64,000 nt of DNA from Balanoglossus misakiensis. Lineage: Eukaryota > Hemichordata. Shown here in pieces: positions 1 through 11,856 of this stretch. A model generated the notes under the pieces. That model was not told the DNA's origin and searched no databases. It worked only from the letters and a program-made list of their open reading frames with translations. The position numbers and the translations under genes are program-made. Every line of letters starts with the position of its first letter. Positions within the stretch are counted from its first letter, which is position 1. The stretch spans positions 5,766,001 through 5,830,000 of the forward strand of contig CM082596.2 of assembly GCA_040954595.2 (NCBI GenBank), written 5' to 3'.

Positions 1-435
1 CTGACTTGAGCAAAATTTGAGAAAAAAGTTAAAGACTTAATACCTTAACAGCTGGGGTATATTGTTTGAATACTTGTGAGTAGCGTCCATACTGAACTTT
101 GACAACAAAGATGATATGAGCAGAGAAAGCTGTCTTTTTGGATCAAAGCCTATTAAAATTCAGAACATGAATTTTAGAACCGTTTGTGCAATTTGTAACT
201 CATAGATTGCTCGTGTTCGGTGCCTTAATACCTGCACGGATTGGTAAATGCACATGATCTGTGACCTTATTATAGTAGTAATACTGATAATGTTGACTAC
301 AACACTTAGCTCTCAAGTGTACGTTGTAAAGTAAATTGTCACCAGTAAACGTCTCTATAAAGGTAGATTGATAAGATAAAGGTAGATATCCCTGTAAATC
401 ACACACGTTTTTTTGTTCTGACACACTGTACGCGG
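1..435. other. Intergenic, no supported gene
   Basis: I see no convincing gene here. A 74-codon minus-strand open frame (200-424) has no recognisable domain and no splice support. By position this is the 3' flank of receptor A, whose stop codon lies at 560. Confidence 0.5.
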
Positions 436-547
436 CCAGTCACCCAGCTGCAATAACCTTGGTGGCTGGTTTGATCGCGCTGACGGCCACATCAGTGCGA
501 TCCAGCCACCCCACCAAGGCTACAATTATTGCAGCTACCAGTCACCC
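436..547. mobile_element. Foldback MITE with 10-bp target duplication
   Basis: A hairpin element of about 92 bp (446-537) has ends AGCTGCAATAA and TTATTGCAGCTA, with extended complementarity (CCTTGGTGGCTGG against CCAGCCACCCCACCAAGG). It is bracketed by the direct repeat CCAGTCACCC at 436-445 and 538-547, which I read as a target-site duplication. It lies 13 bp past the receptor A stop codon, so it is probably transcribed as 3' UTR. Confidence 0.75.
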
Positions 548-559
548 TATTCAGGTGTT

Positions 560-3500
560 TCATTCGTGCGAGTCGTTGTCTCGGATATGGTTTTCATTTT
601 CGACTTCTTCGAGCGTGTAGTAGTGCACGTCGTTCTCACTCGTCTCTTGCAAGCCAGGTTTCTCATCCTTCATCGGTTCGTTTCCCGCGAACCCCGAGCC
701 GGACTCTTCCTCCGGGACCTGTCCGTGGTCGTAGATGATGTTGTCCACGAAACCGGCGCCCTCCTTTGAACGATCCCCGTTTTCTGTCGCGCCAGTGCTG
801 TTGGTCGGTTCGTATATGATGTTGTCAGTAAACGCGATCGGTGGCTTACTGAGCATGTCATCGCCACTTTCGTATATGTCGTTGTCAACAAATCCGACGC
901 CACCTGCCGAACTTTCCACGGCGTCTTTCGAGTCGATGTGGTCGGCCGACGCATACAGTACGTTGTCGGTAAATTGGGCATCTGGCTTGGCGAGTCCACC
1001 GTCGCCACTTTCGTAAATGTCGTTGTCAACAAACCCGACGCCACCGGCCGAACTTTCCACGGCGTCTTTCGAGTCGATGTGGTCGGCCGACTCATACAGT
1101 ACGTTGTCGGTAAATTTGGCATCTGGCTTGGCGAGTCCACCGTCGCCACCTTCGTAAATGTCGTTGTCAACAAACCCGACGCCACCTGCCGAACTTTCCA
1201 CGGCGTCTTTCGAGTCGATGTGGTCGGCCGACTCATACAGTACGTTGTCGGTAAATTTGGCATCTGGCTTGGCGAGTCCACCGTCGCCACCTTCGTAAAT
1301 GTCGTTGTCAACAAACCCGACGCCACCGGCCGAACTTTCCACGGCGTCTTTCGAGTCGATGTGGTCGGCCGACTCATACAGTACGTTGTCGGTAAATTTG
1401 GCATCTGGCTTGGCGAGTCCACCGTCGCCACCTTCGTAAATGTCGTTGTCAACAAACCCGACGCCACCGGCCGAACTTTCCACGGCGTCTTTCGAGTCAA
1501 TGTGGTCGGCCGACTCATACAGTACGTTGTCGGTAAATTTGGCATCTGGCTTGGCGAGTCCACCGTCGCCACCTTCGTAAATGTCGTTGTCAACAAACCC
1601 GACGCCACCGGCCGAACTTTCCACGGCGTCTTTCGAGTCGATGTGGTCGGCCGACTCATACAGTACGTTGTCGGTAAATTTGGCATCTGGCTTGGCGAGT
1701 CCACCGTCGCCACCTTCGTAAATGTCGTTGTCAACAAACCCGACGCCACCGGCCGAACTTTCCACGGCGTCTTTCGAGTCGATGTGGTCGGCCGACTCAT
1801 ACAGTACGTTGTCGGTAAATTTGGCATCTGGCTTAGAGAGTCCACTGTCGCCACCTTCGTAAATGTCATTTTCAACAAATCCCGTGTCAGTAGATTGTTT
1901 GTGATCGTCTTTATGAGCAGAAGTGTTATCAATTCCTGCCATGACATCACTTTTAATCGGAAGATCTGGTTGATAATGATTTTGAAGACGGTTGTCAGGG
2001 ATTTCGGGAATGGTGACATCGCACGTATCGATGTTTCGGCCATCCGGGCCCGTGGAGTTGGTGACGTCTGTCGTGTGTTCCCCCAACCCTTGCTTTTCTC
2101 TCGCACCACTCTTGATCAACAGGTGGCTGTGCGCGTCCACGTGATCGGGCGGAACTTCCGAACCCTCGGCGGTGTCGGCACTTTCGTAGATATCGTTCGT
2201 TTTTGATATCAGATCTCGGCCATCTCCCGTCACAGTCCCGTCACCTGTGAGGAATCCTGCGTGGGGATCCTCCATGTTCACGCTTGAGTCGGTGCCCTTC
2301 TTCGACGACTCCGAGGCCAACAGCTCATCACCGGCGCTCTCGTAGATATGACCGTCAACCACGAACTGAGAATCGGTCTGGTGTCCGTCAGTCTCGGCCA
2401 ATTTCCCGGCCTCATGGCCAACGTCACTTTCATTCGGACCCTGTCTGTAACGACCACCCTCGGCTTGATCGGATCCTGACAACAGAGCATCATCAGCGCG
2501 GAAAGTAGTTGTGAGATCTTTCACCGGGACGTACCTTTCAGGATCATCCATCTCGCCCATGCTTATTGCACTAGCATCTATGACGTCGTCTTTCATAAAA
2601 GACCCATTACCAATAGGCCTGTCGTAATGGCCATGGTGTTGCTTTGGTCTAGACTTCCTTGACCTGAAACATATGCGAGCACATTGTTCATTAATAACTC
2701 AATTTGTTAGATCGTGTTGATTACCTGGTTAACATTAATGGCCTGAAATGTATATTATTTGATGACGTGGTTGAGCAATGTGTTGGTATGTATTTGAATT
2801 TTCTCTCTCTGTAATGATAACTATCGACAAGGAGCTATCAATATACGCTGAAAATTTTATATTTACCGTCGACGTAGTATGACTATGACGATAATTATTA
2901 TCACCAGTACCGCCAGAATTATTACAGCAATAACTGTAAGATGGAAGAAAAACATTTCTGTTCTGGGTTGCTAGCTCACAATGTATAACTATCAGTACTT
3001 TGGTAAAGCAATGAAATGGGAATGATTGATGAAATCGACATCAACCAAAAGTAAAATTCACTTTCAAGTGGATTAATAATTGTATTTCCCCTTGACTTTG
3101 AATCGTAATGTGAGACATTGTCGGCGTCATTTGTTTGCTACTCATCAAAATTTCAAGAGGATGAAGAAACCAGATAACCATTTCTTACCGATGAGAAAAT
3201 TGTTTCCCTCTTCGCCTGCAGAAATAATCGACAGCAATGAATCATTGACACGCTACAATTATAAACGCTTAAACACGAAGCACGTCATGTGAAAATACTT
3301 AATAATGGCACGACCAAAGGAACAAATGATTGTATGATTTTTTTCAGTCCCATAGAGGATGCTCGATTGAATTCGGACAAAAGTGAAACACTTTGGCAAT
3401 TATCTTATGATATTAGAAAAGCGAAATTTCAGACAGTAGTATATTTACTTGATTCATACCATTGGCTAGGCATGCAGGTAGTTCAGTCCACTCTCCGTTG

Positions 3501-6500
3501 GCCTGACACACGATGTACGTCACGTTGCTTTCGAAGTGGTACCCTTCATTGCACTCGTAGACCACGGTGTCTTCGTAGAGGTAAGAGTCGCCAGACTTCT
3601 CACCATTCTCTACGTCGTCGGGTTCTCCGCAGTCAACAGCTTAAATGTGTGAATATACAACAAAGAGATTTTTGAAATGAGACCATTTCTCAAGTATTAT
3701 GCGAAGCAAACATCCAAGTTAGTGTCAGAAAGACATTCTTTAAGATTTGGAAGATTGTTTACATTTTACCACTGGCCAGGACAGGAAACGTTGCCATGTA
3801 CGGCCATTAACAACTAGTAGTGTGTAATATTTCATACAATAAAAACACATGCTGATTTCTTGACGACACAAATATAGAGTCATATCAAACAATCACGTGA
3901 CACGTGTCTGCAGCGAATTTGAATGAGAAACCTACGTATGCACTCTGGCACATCTCCACTCCAAAGTCCACTGGAAAGACAGGTTATTGTCTCAGTTCCG
4001 TTCAAAGAGTATCCTTCCTGACACTTGTAGGTCACGTTGCTACCATAGGTGTAATCATCGCCATCTGATTCGCCGTTGTCTGGTTGACCCGGGTCACCAC
4101 ATGATATAGCTATTGAAATAAGAATAAGTTTTCTATGCAAGGTTAGGGACAAAAATGACATTACCAGAAACCTAGCTGTGATGATTGTAGCGGGTGCTGC
4201 TTGGTTGACTGGTGTTCACAGCAGCATCACCAGTTAACCTGGCACCACCATCTACTATCATGATTGAAGCTACCAGAAACCCTGCCACTAATAGTCTATA
4301 AGGCAATTCTTGAACCACTTTGAAAAGTCATGTCCTGTCCAGATCTAGTGTGAACTCCTTCAGCCTTACCCGTGTGTCAGCAAGACAAAATTTAACTTCA
4401 TAAAATCCCCCAGTATTAAAGTCCCTCCAATTGGCCAAAAGTCCCAACAACGGACCATCCTACAAAAACAGTCCTTGGGCCTACCGTCACACTTTGGAAC
4501 TTGTTCCATCCAATTACCATCATTGCCACAGGTGACACTCGTGTAGTTCGTAGACAATTCGTATCCTTCGTCGCAGATTAGTGACACTTCCTCGCCGGGT
4601 TTGTAGAATTCTTTTTCCGGAAGGAATTCGCCGTGAACGTCATCGGTGGGAAGATGGCACACGGGTATTGCTGAGAAGCACATGGTTGTGGAAAATGAAT
4701 TGAAATTTCACGTCTTTCGACAGCATCACAACTCAGGGGCACTTACACGTAAGCCCCAAGCACAGGGCGTAAATTAATTTGTGGCAACTAGTCATTGAGC
4801 ATATTTCAACATGTAGAAAGACTTGAATATCTAAAATTACTAAAATGTTGTCAAAATTACAAGACCTTGTGCCTTTAACAATTATGTGCATGTAGATTAG
4901 ATGGTTACATTAGCTTACTAGTATCTCATCTTATCTTTGCTTATAAAATGAAAAACTCTAGAACTTCAGTAATCGGTTGAATCTGCTTACCTTGGAAATC
5001 CAAACGGTATGTTCCATTCCTGGCGTTATCTTCGTCACCCGAGTACAGTACGACAAATGTGATATTAGAGAGTGTTTCCAGATCTGTGAGACTTCCCTGC
5101 GAGGGACAACCTGCCAGGAAATTCCCATCTTCGTCGTACACTGTCACATTATCTCCGTTTCTCAATGCGAACTCTGTAAACTCTAAACGCATGATGGTGT
5201 CTTCTGGTGTCGATATCAGCGTTGTGTATTCAACGGCCATCGGATAGGGATACGGGTATAATGGCGAGAATGCTGAACCGTTGTAACCAGTGACTGCTTC
5301 GGTAGTTGAGAGCAATAGCGCTTGAGAAAAATCACAAAACAGCCAGTGTTATACAAAATAAGGAAATAACATATGTTTATTATAGATAATTTGCATAACA
5401 TTATCACTAAGACAAAATAGAGGAGCATCATGGAATTAAACGGTGTCTTAATGTAAAATTATTGTGACGCATCGTTTATGGCAGCTTTCGTGTCACGTGT
5501 TCACCATAGTTAGGCCTATACGTATATTTTATACATGTAGAATGCTTCTGTCGTCAACTATACTGTTCAAGTTGTCAAAAGTGGTTTCAGCAATCAGAGT
5601 AAGCCTCCACTCGAAAACTCATATTACACGCCCGTGTACACAATGCAACTTCACGGTCACCAGGGTGTACATGTTACTCCAGTACGTGATCTTGCGTCAT
5701 TTTGTCGTGTATGGTAGAATGAAATAACACTTACCTTCGAATTGAAATTCAAATTGCCCAAATCCTTTACCACCAGGTCCTGAGTCATAGACTGTATCAA
5801 GTTGCATCACCATTTTGTTTCCAGTCGTGTTAAAATTTTCACCCTCGCCGCATTTTTTATCTAGATATTTGACGACAAGCTCTCCGTTGTTGCCATCAAA
5901 TATGTAGACAGTGTCAAAAGTGTAAAGGTCACATTCACGGAATGCCCCCGTGACAAATGTTCCATTCGGACAATAAATATTCCAAATGTATGTGGCCTCT
6001 ATATTTGGGTAAATTCTTTCTGGATGTTCAGGTGAATAAATGTAACCTTTCTGTCCAAAGATGTCACCACCATTGCCACCTATGACTGGAACATAAAATG
6101 AACCGTAATAAAATGATGGCACTTAATATAAAAATGTAGAATCAAGAGTAACAGTGGATGCAGTGGTGAAACTTTGACACTATAAATGAATTCTGTATAA
6201 CTTACCATTGAAATTTAACTTGAATCCACAAGGCTCTGTTCCGTTCTGCCACGATTGGTCTAGAGCTCTTAATGTAATCCACATTCTATTTGACTCAGAA
6301 TCATTTACTGTTGAAGGATGGTCGTCGTTTGTATAACGCCCTATATCCGGAACGCCGGGGTCATCGTTTCCAATTTCTACACAATCTTCTGGATATCTCA
6401 ACTGGAAGTTTGTGAAGGAGGACGTGAATACTGTTCCTTGGTAACTATTTATCGCCCAGGTACACTCGCCACCTTTCAGATAGGATTCAGGATAAAATGG

Positions 6501-7693
6501 GGATGAGACACTTCCTCCTTCAGTTCTTATGTCGCCGCCACATGCTAGATGGAAAGACAGCATGACATGAGTTAATGACGTCATTTGTCATCATTTCACG
6601 TATGTTGCTTTCAATACCTGATAACAAACCCGGATAAAACCGTAATATTTATATTTATACATCTGATTTATTTAATTTAGAACCCCTTACTTACAATCAT
6701 ATTGTATTTTAAAGTAGACTTGGTCATCAGTGATTGTGGGTGAATACAGTCGAATCCACATCACATTGGACGAAGCATATCCTATACCTATTGGTAATTG
6801 AGAAGTGCAGTCGGACTGGGTGTAATTTGCCATGAGTGTGTCGGTAGCAGTTTCACCGTCTCGGATCTCGATGTAACCGTAATCATAGCTTCCGTTTCCT
6901 GCCAACAAATTGCATTCTAAAAGTTTGGCTGTCACGTTGGAGCCCTCCGTTGTGTGCACCGTCCAAATACATTCATCTGTATCCATTCCAGTTGAGCCCT
7001 CATATTCTATTGTGCCGTCTTGTTGGTGAACTTCACCTCCACATTCTGACCCTGTGGAAACATGGGAATACCAGTTGTGAAGTTGAGGTTGTGAGGTATA
7101 ATGTGTTGTCAGTATAAAATTATACAACCAAATCAATCAATCAGTCAACCAACCAAAAAAATGTAGATGTAACATAAATGTTGTGCATTTGGTGTTGACA
7201 GTCACGTGATCTCATGGTAACGTTCGTGCTCTCAACGTCTTCTTAAACACGGAAGTGTTTTGATAATATATTTTTGTCTGAAAAGTTCCTGAAAATTGTG
7301 ATTTATGAACTTGTTAGGTATAACACAAATGAATCGAATTTGAGACAAGGGCGGCTAGACAGAACCAACTTTACATTTTTGATCGTGCAGAGCTAGGGTA
7401 TTGAGGTTTTCTATACATTTCACCGGTCATAGATTGGGCTGGTGAGATAGTTTTAACACAATCTGACGTAGCTTTTAAATCCAGTTAACATAGTATGTCG
7501 AATATAAGGAACGTTTATGGATGAACTAGAACAAGGCTTAACTTCGCCGCTTGATGTCGACCATGCGTCGCCGTCCACTCCTGTAATATGGATATACACA
7601 TTTTCGGCTGAAAAAGCTTTTGTACATACCTCCGCTACTGGGTATACCCATCAAAACAGAGGCGACGACAATAAACGCACTAAATGGTGACAT
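560..7693 (-). CDS. Receptor A: CUBx4-sushix3-TM protein with long phosphotyrosine-repeat tail
   Basis: Ten exons, all GT/AG: 7693-7630 (signal peptide, MSPFSAFIVVASVLMGIPSSG), 7051-6695, 6544-6206, 6085-5735 and 5320-4991 (CUB1-4), 4670-4485, 4109-3936 and 3639-3460 (CCP1-3), 2933-2867 (transmembrane helix VIAVIILAVLVIIIIVIVIL then RRR), 2663-560 (tail). The exons total 4,152 nt in one frame, 1,383 residues. Every ectodomain intron is phase 1, so domain exons can be gained or lost without frameshift. The tail of about 700 residues is acidic, has about 25 tyrosines, and holds seven near-identical 47-residue repeats, each with FTDNVLYE and FVDNDIYE. These N-x-x-Y-E motifs could bind PTB or SH2 domains once phosphorylated. 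VHYYTL (611-628) fits the ITIM consensus. CUB and CCP domains suggest recognition of a protein or glycan at the cell surface; the ligand is unknown. I know of no named family with this exact architecture. Confidence 0.85.
836..1822 (-). repeat. 141-bp coding tandem repeat (7 copies) in receptor A tail
   Basis: Seven head-to-tail copies of a 141-bp unit encode 47 residues each. The motif TCGATGTGGTCGGCC recurs near 930, 1072, 1213, 1354, 1497 (one base changed), 1637 and 1780. Central copies are almost identical in DNA, while the two nearest the C terminus vary (VLYAS, IYESGD). Each unit supplies two N-x-x-Y tyrosines. Such identity implies recent expansion or homogenisation, so copy number probably varies between individuals. 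Confidence 0.95.
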
Positions 7694-9019
7694 GACAGCA
7701 AGCTCGAATGACGAGACGTGAATGATGATGAACGATATATGGAGACAATATTTCCCGGTTCAATGTGCAAACGTATTATCTGTTCACCTTTCAATCGACA
7801 GGCCAATGTCTGAAACGCAGTGTCAATCCAGAAGTGAATAAAGGGACTACAAACGCATTACACAGGAATGCCGGAGATAATACTGAATTCAGGGATGGGA
7901 CTTCAGGTTTTTGGGCGCAGTGAAATTGGACTTGTTAAAATCAGACCAGCTGCTCTGCAAAACAATTAAACTGTGAAAAAGTGACGATCTCAAAAAGATC
8001 CCTTTTATTGTCTTCAAACATAAACCTATGAGGTAGCAAATATTTTTTCATCGCTCCGCCCCAAAATATAATGGCAGATCCCTTCAACCACTTTACGGGT
8101 TTGGCACGTATCTATCAGCGTTTATCAGCGACGTCGGTTATTGATAGTTTGTAGATCGTCGTAATTGTTTGTTTCCACTGTTAAGTGTTCTTTTAAGTAC
8201 GTTTAAAAATAAATTATTTTGGTCAAAGTTTTTTTTTCAAGCAGACCATAGACTCATATTGAGTTGTCCGTCCACACATTCATAAATAGAACAGTTATAG
8301 AGCTTTCCCCAAATTAAATCAAGGATTAACATGTTATAAATATACCCACATGTAAAATTATATCTATTAGGAAGGAGTGGGTGAGTAGATATGGTCGCCC
8401 TTTGACAAAAGGCTAGGGGGTGGGGGTGATCATGTCAACAGGGGGTGACTCACCCCAACCCCCTGTCTCGATGAAAGACTAGCCTATTTTGCTTTGCTCA
8501 TTTGGGCATAGACCAGCCAGCAAACAATGTCGCTATCTTGGTTTCCCAGACACCGTTGTCTTAGCTTGGCGCATCATGGACAAGAAGCCTTTTGGTGCGA
8601 TGTTTTTTTAAGTATTTCAAAATTTCGAAATATTTAACAGGGAAAGTCAATTGAAAACACTCTAAGCTTGGTTTACCCAATCATCATTGAGATAGCTTGG
8701 CGAACCATGGACAGGGAGACCAGTGGCATGATATCGACTTTATTTATTTCACCAGAAAAGAAAACTAATGTACATGTACTGATTGTTTCATCTTTTCAGA
8801 AAGAAAGCAGTATCAAACTTGCACTACAAGAAACAGTAATCATATAGATTACATTGTATTTGTAAAATAAAATTTACGGACAACGATTGTCATAATTTAA
8901 TATTTATAAAGGAGACACGTTCGTTGTTTAATTTGATAAGTGAGGCTGTAGTTTGGAAATTCGTCTTGTGTATTTGCACTGTTTATGATGCCATTGATTT
9001 TCTTATCTGCAAACTTGAA
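7694..9019. other. Intergenic between receptors A and B
   Basis: No gene is seen. The part next to receptor A (7,740-7,975) holds its presumed promoter. A TTTATT at 8,739-8,744 reads AATAAA on the minus strand and is a possible poly(A) signal for receptor B, about 275 bp past its stop. The rest is AT-rich with no repeat I could define. Confidence 0.5.
7740..7975 (-). promoter_or_regulatory. Conserved upstream block of receptor A
   Basis: Two segments upstream of the receptor A start match the upstream region of receptor B. ATTTCCCGGTTCAATGT at about 7,750 matches ATTTCCTGGTTCAATGT at about 13,800. CAGACCAGCTGCTCTGCAAA at about 7,944 matches CAGACCAGCTACTCTACAAA at about 13,990. Spacing to the ATG is similar in both genes. 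This shows that the duplication included the proximal promoter. No specific factor is assigned. Confidence 0.45.
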
Positions 9020-11809
9020 TCACTTAGTTAGAGCCGTATACATATCTTCGTTGTTTCCTCTTCCCTGTGGTTGCAAGTGCATGTACTGATCAGCTTCAAT
9101 ACCATTTCCCATTACGTCATCGGAAGCGTTGTCTTGATTCGCGTTACAATACATATGATCAGCTTCAATACCATTTCCCATTACGTCATCGGCAGCGTTG
9201 TCTTGATTCGCGTTACAATACATATGATCAGCTTCAATACCATTTCCCAATACGTCATCGGAAGCGTTGTCTTGATTCGCGTTACAATACATATGATCAG
9301 CAACATCTGTGTTCTCATACCGAGTACCGCCATTCCCTCTATCGTCACCCCTCCCCGTATGTCCGTCAGAAACATCACCAGTTGAGGGCAAGGGCTCGTG
9401 GGGACCATCATCAGGCGTGCGAATGTGATTCACGTACATCATATTCGGCGTTTGACTTTTGTTCAACTTCATTTCGGGGAGTCTGTCATCTTCTTTTCCT
9501 TGATATTTAGTGTTCAGGATTGACCTGTAGTGATTAATATAAACATGGAATTTTATTGACCTCAGAAATATTTCTGGCATTGTCTTGTTTTTGTCTAGAA
9601 TTAATTTACCCGGTGTTCCTACAGTCAAACATAAAAATAGGTCTGATACTGTGCATTATTTTCTCTAATACTCTTTTTGCTCTCAGTTTTGATGGTGTTT
9701 AGTGTTATTGTCCGTTTTAGGGACGATAATGTCTGAAATAAAGATCGATAATAATAATAACATATTACCTGCGATAAAGTAGTGTACTGACAAAAAGTAT
9801 GATAATCGCAACCAAAATTATCCCAGTAACACAAACAAGAACAACTGTAAATTGAAAGAACGCTAGTTTAAAGAACAATGAAATTGGGTAATCTACTTTC
9901 ATATTAGTGTAATTCAATGTGTCCTTTGACTTTCATATTAAAACACCTGGAGAAATAAAAAAGAGAGTTTGAGCCATGTATAGATGCTCAATCACAATAT
10001 TGCAGCATTTGAGAAATGCAACAAAATTATGCGAAAATTTTCATTGACAATTATATTGTCAGCAAAAATCCTTTTCTGCAATATTACAGGTCTAGAGATC
10101 TGTAAATTAAGTAGGTGACTTCCATACTAACAAAACATAAATCATGTCAGCAAATTTATCAAATGGCATACTTACTCAATCCAACGAGCACGCCGGTATC
10201 GTCACCTATGTAATGAGATTAAAAAGAACATGAATTAACCAGTTACATTGTTTTTACATTAAATTTGTCCGTACTTGTAAAAAATGCAAGGCCACAAAAC
10301 AGGTGGCAATTTTCAAGTCTTACCAACGGGAACGCAGCTAGGGAGTTCAGTCCACTCTCCGTTGGCCTGACAAACGACGTAGGTCACGTTAGTTCCGAAC
10401 TGATACCCGTCATTACACTCGTAGACCACGATGTCCTCGTAGAAGTGGGAATCGCCAGACTTGTCACCATTTTCTATGTCATCCGGTTCACCACAGTCAA
10501 TGGCTAATCGAGCAATTAATGGAGTCGCATTAGTAATTCATGCATCCTTTCTGAACAAGAGCGATTACAATCACTGGGGTCCATTTCCGATTTCTACATC
10601 GCAAAACTCAGACAGCCAAGGATGTGACGTTATCATAGACAAGCATATCCATCAAATGCTTTTTAATACAGCACTGATTTGGTATATGATGCAACGCCTG
10701 TAGAAACTTGCCCTTTGTCCTTACTTTTCATCCACTAAACACAGACCCCCTTATCAGAAAACAGAGTCTTATGCTGCTGTGCATTTTGAAGCAAACCTTT
10801 GATATGTTTAGCTTCATCATTATTGCATCAAGTGGCGTTCCTCTTTTGTAGTGAGAACGTAAAATAATCCGGTATGATAGTTCTCGTTTGAGTATTTTGG
10901 ATAGTGTTTTTACAAAAAACAAATCACAAGTAGTTTATTTCAAATATTCTGATAGAAATACATACATTCTGCATATTCTATGAACTTACTTTCACATTTG
11001 GCTATGGTGTTACTCCACGAACCGTCATTCCCACATGTAACATTTGTGTAGTTTGCCGACAACTCGTATCCCTCGTGACAAATCAATGTCACTTCATCGC
11101 CAGGCTTGTAGTAGTCTTCGTCAGGAAGCAGGTTACCATTGAGTTCGTCCTCAATGGGAGGGCACACGTGTATTGCTGTGAATTGAGATTATATTAGAAA
11201 TACAACTTGAATATTAATAGGTACAGATGGAATCTGTATGTTTTGTACATCAGTTGTTATGATCGGAGGTCACTATCCTGTTTATTTCTGTCTACGTAAT
11301 CTTACCTTGGAAATCCAAACGATAAGTTCCATTTCTGGCATTATCGTTGTCACCTGAATACAGCAGGACAAATGTCACATTGGAGTGTGTTTCTATCGGC
11401 GGGTGGTTGCTAGTTGACTGATAACACGCCAGGAGATGCCCATCTTCATCGTAGATCGACACATTGTCTCCGTTTCTCAATACTAATTCTGTAAACTGTA
11501 AAGTCATGATGGTGGCTTCTGGTGTTGATATCTTTGTTGTGTACTCAGTGTCCATTGGATATGGTAGCGGGTAAATGGGCGAGAATGCTGAACCGTTGTA
11601 GCCAGTGACTTCTTCAGTCGTTGTCAGAAGTTGCGCTACGGAAAACCAATCTAGTGCTATCATGATCGTAAACGATGTTCATCCAAAGCATTATGTGAGA
11701 GAGATTGATATTCATTTATGCAAAATGTATTAATAGACATTTCAGGAAAAGTACATTTGATCTGTATATCGTACACTGTGTAAAGAAATAAAGTCGATGA
11801 TGATGATGG

Positions 11810-11856
<47 letters not shown>

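Noticed and set aside
670-2206. Long open frames of 422 and 479 codons in other frames of the receptor A tail
   Set aside because: They exist only because a 141-bp unit (a multiple of three) is repeated without stops in those frames. The tail frame joins in phase to the TM exon and has the tyrosine motifs, so the others are shadows.
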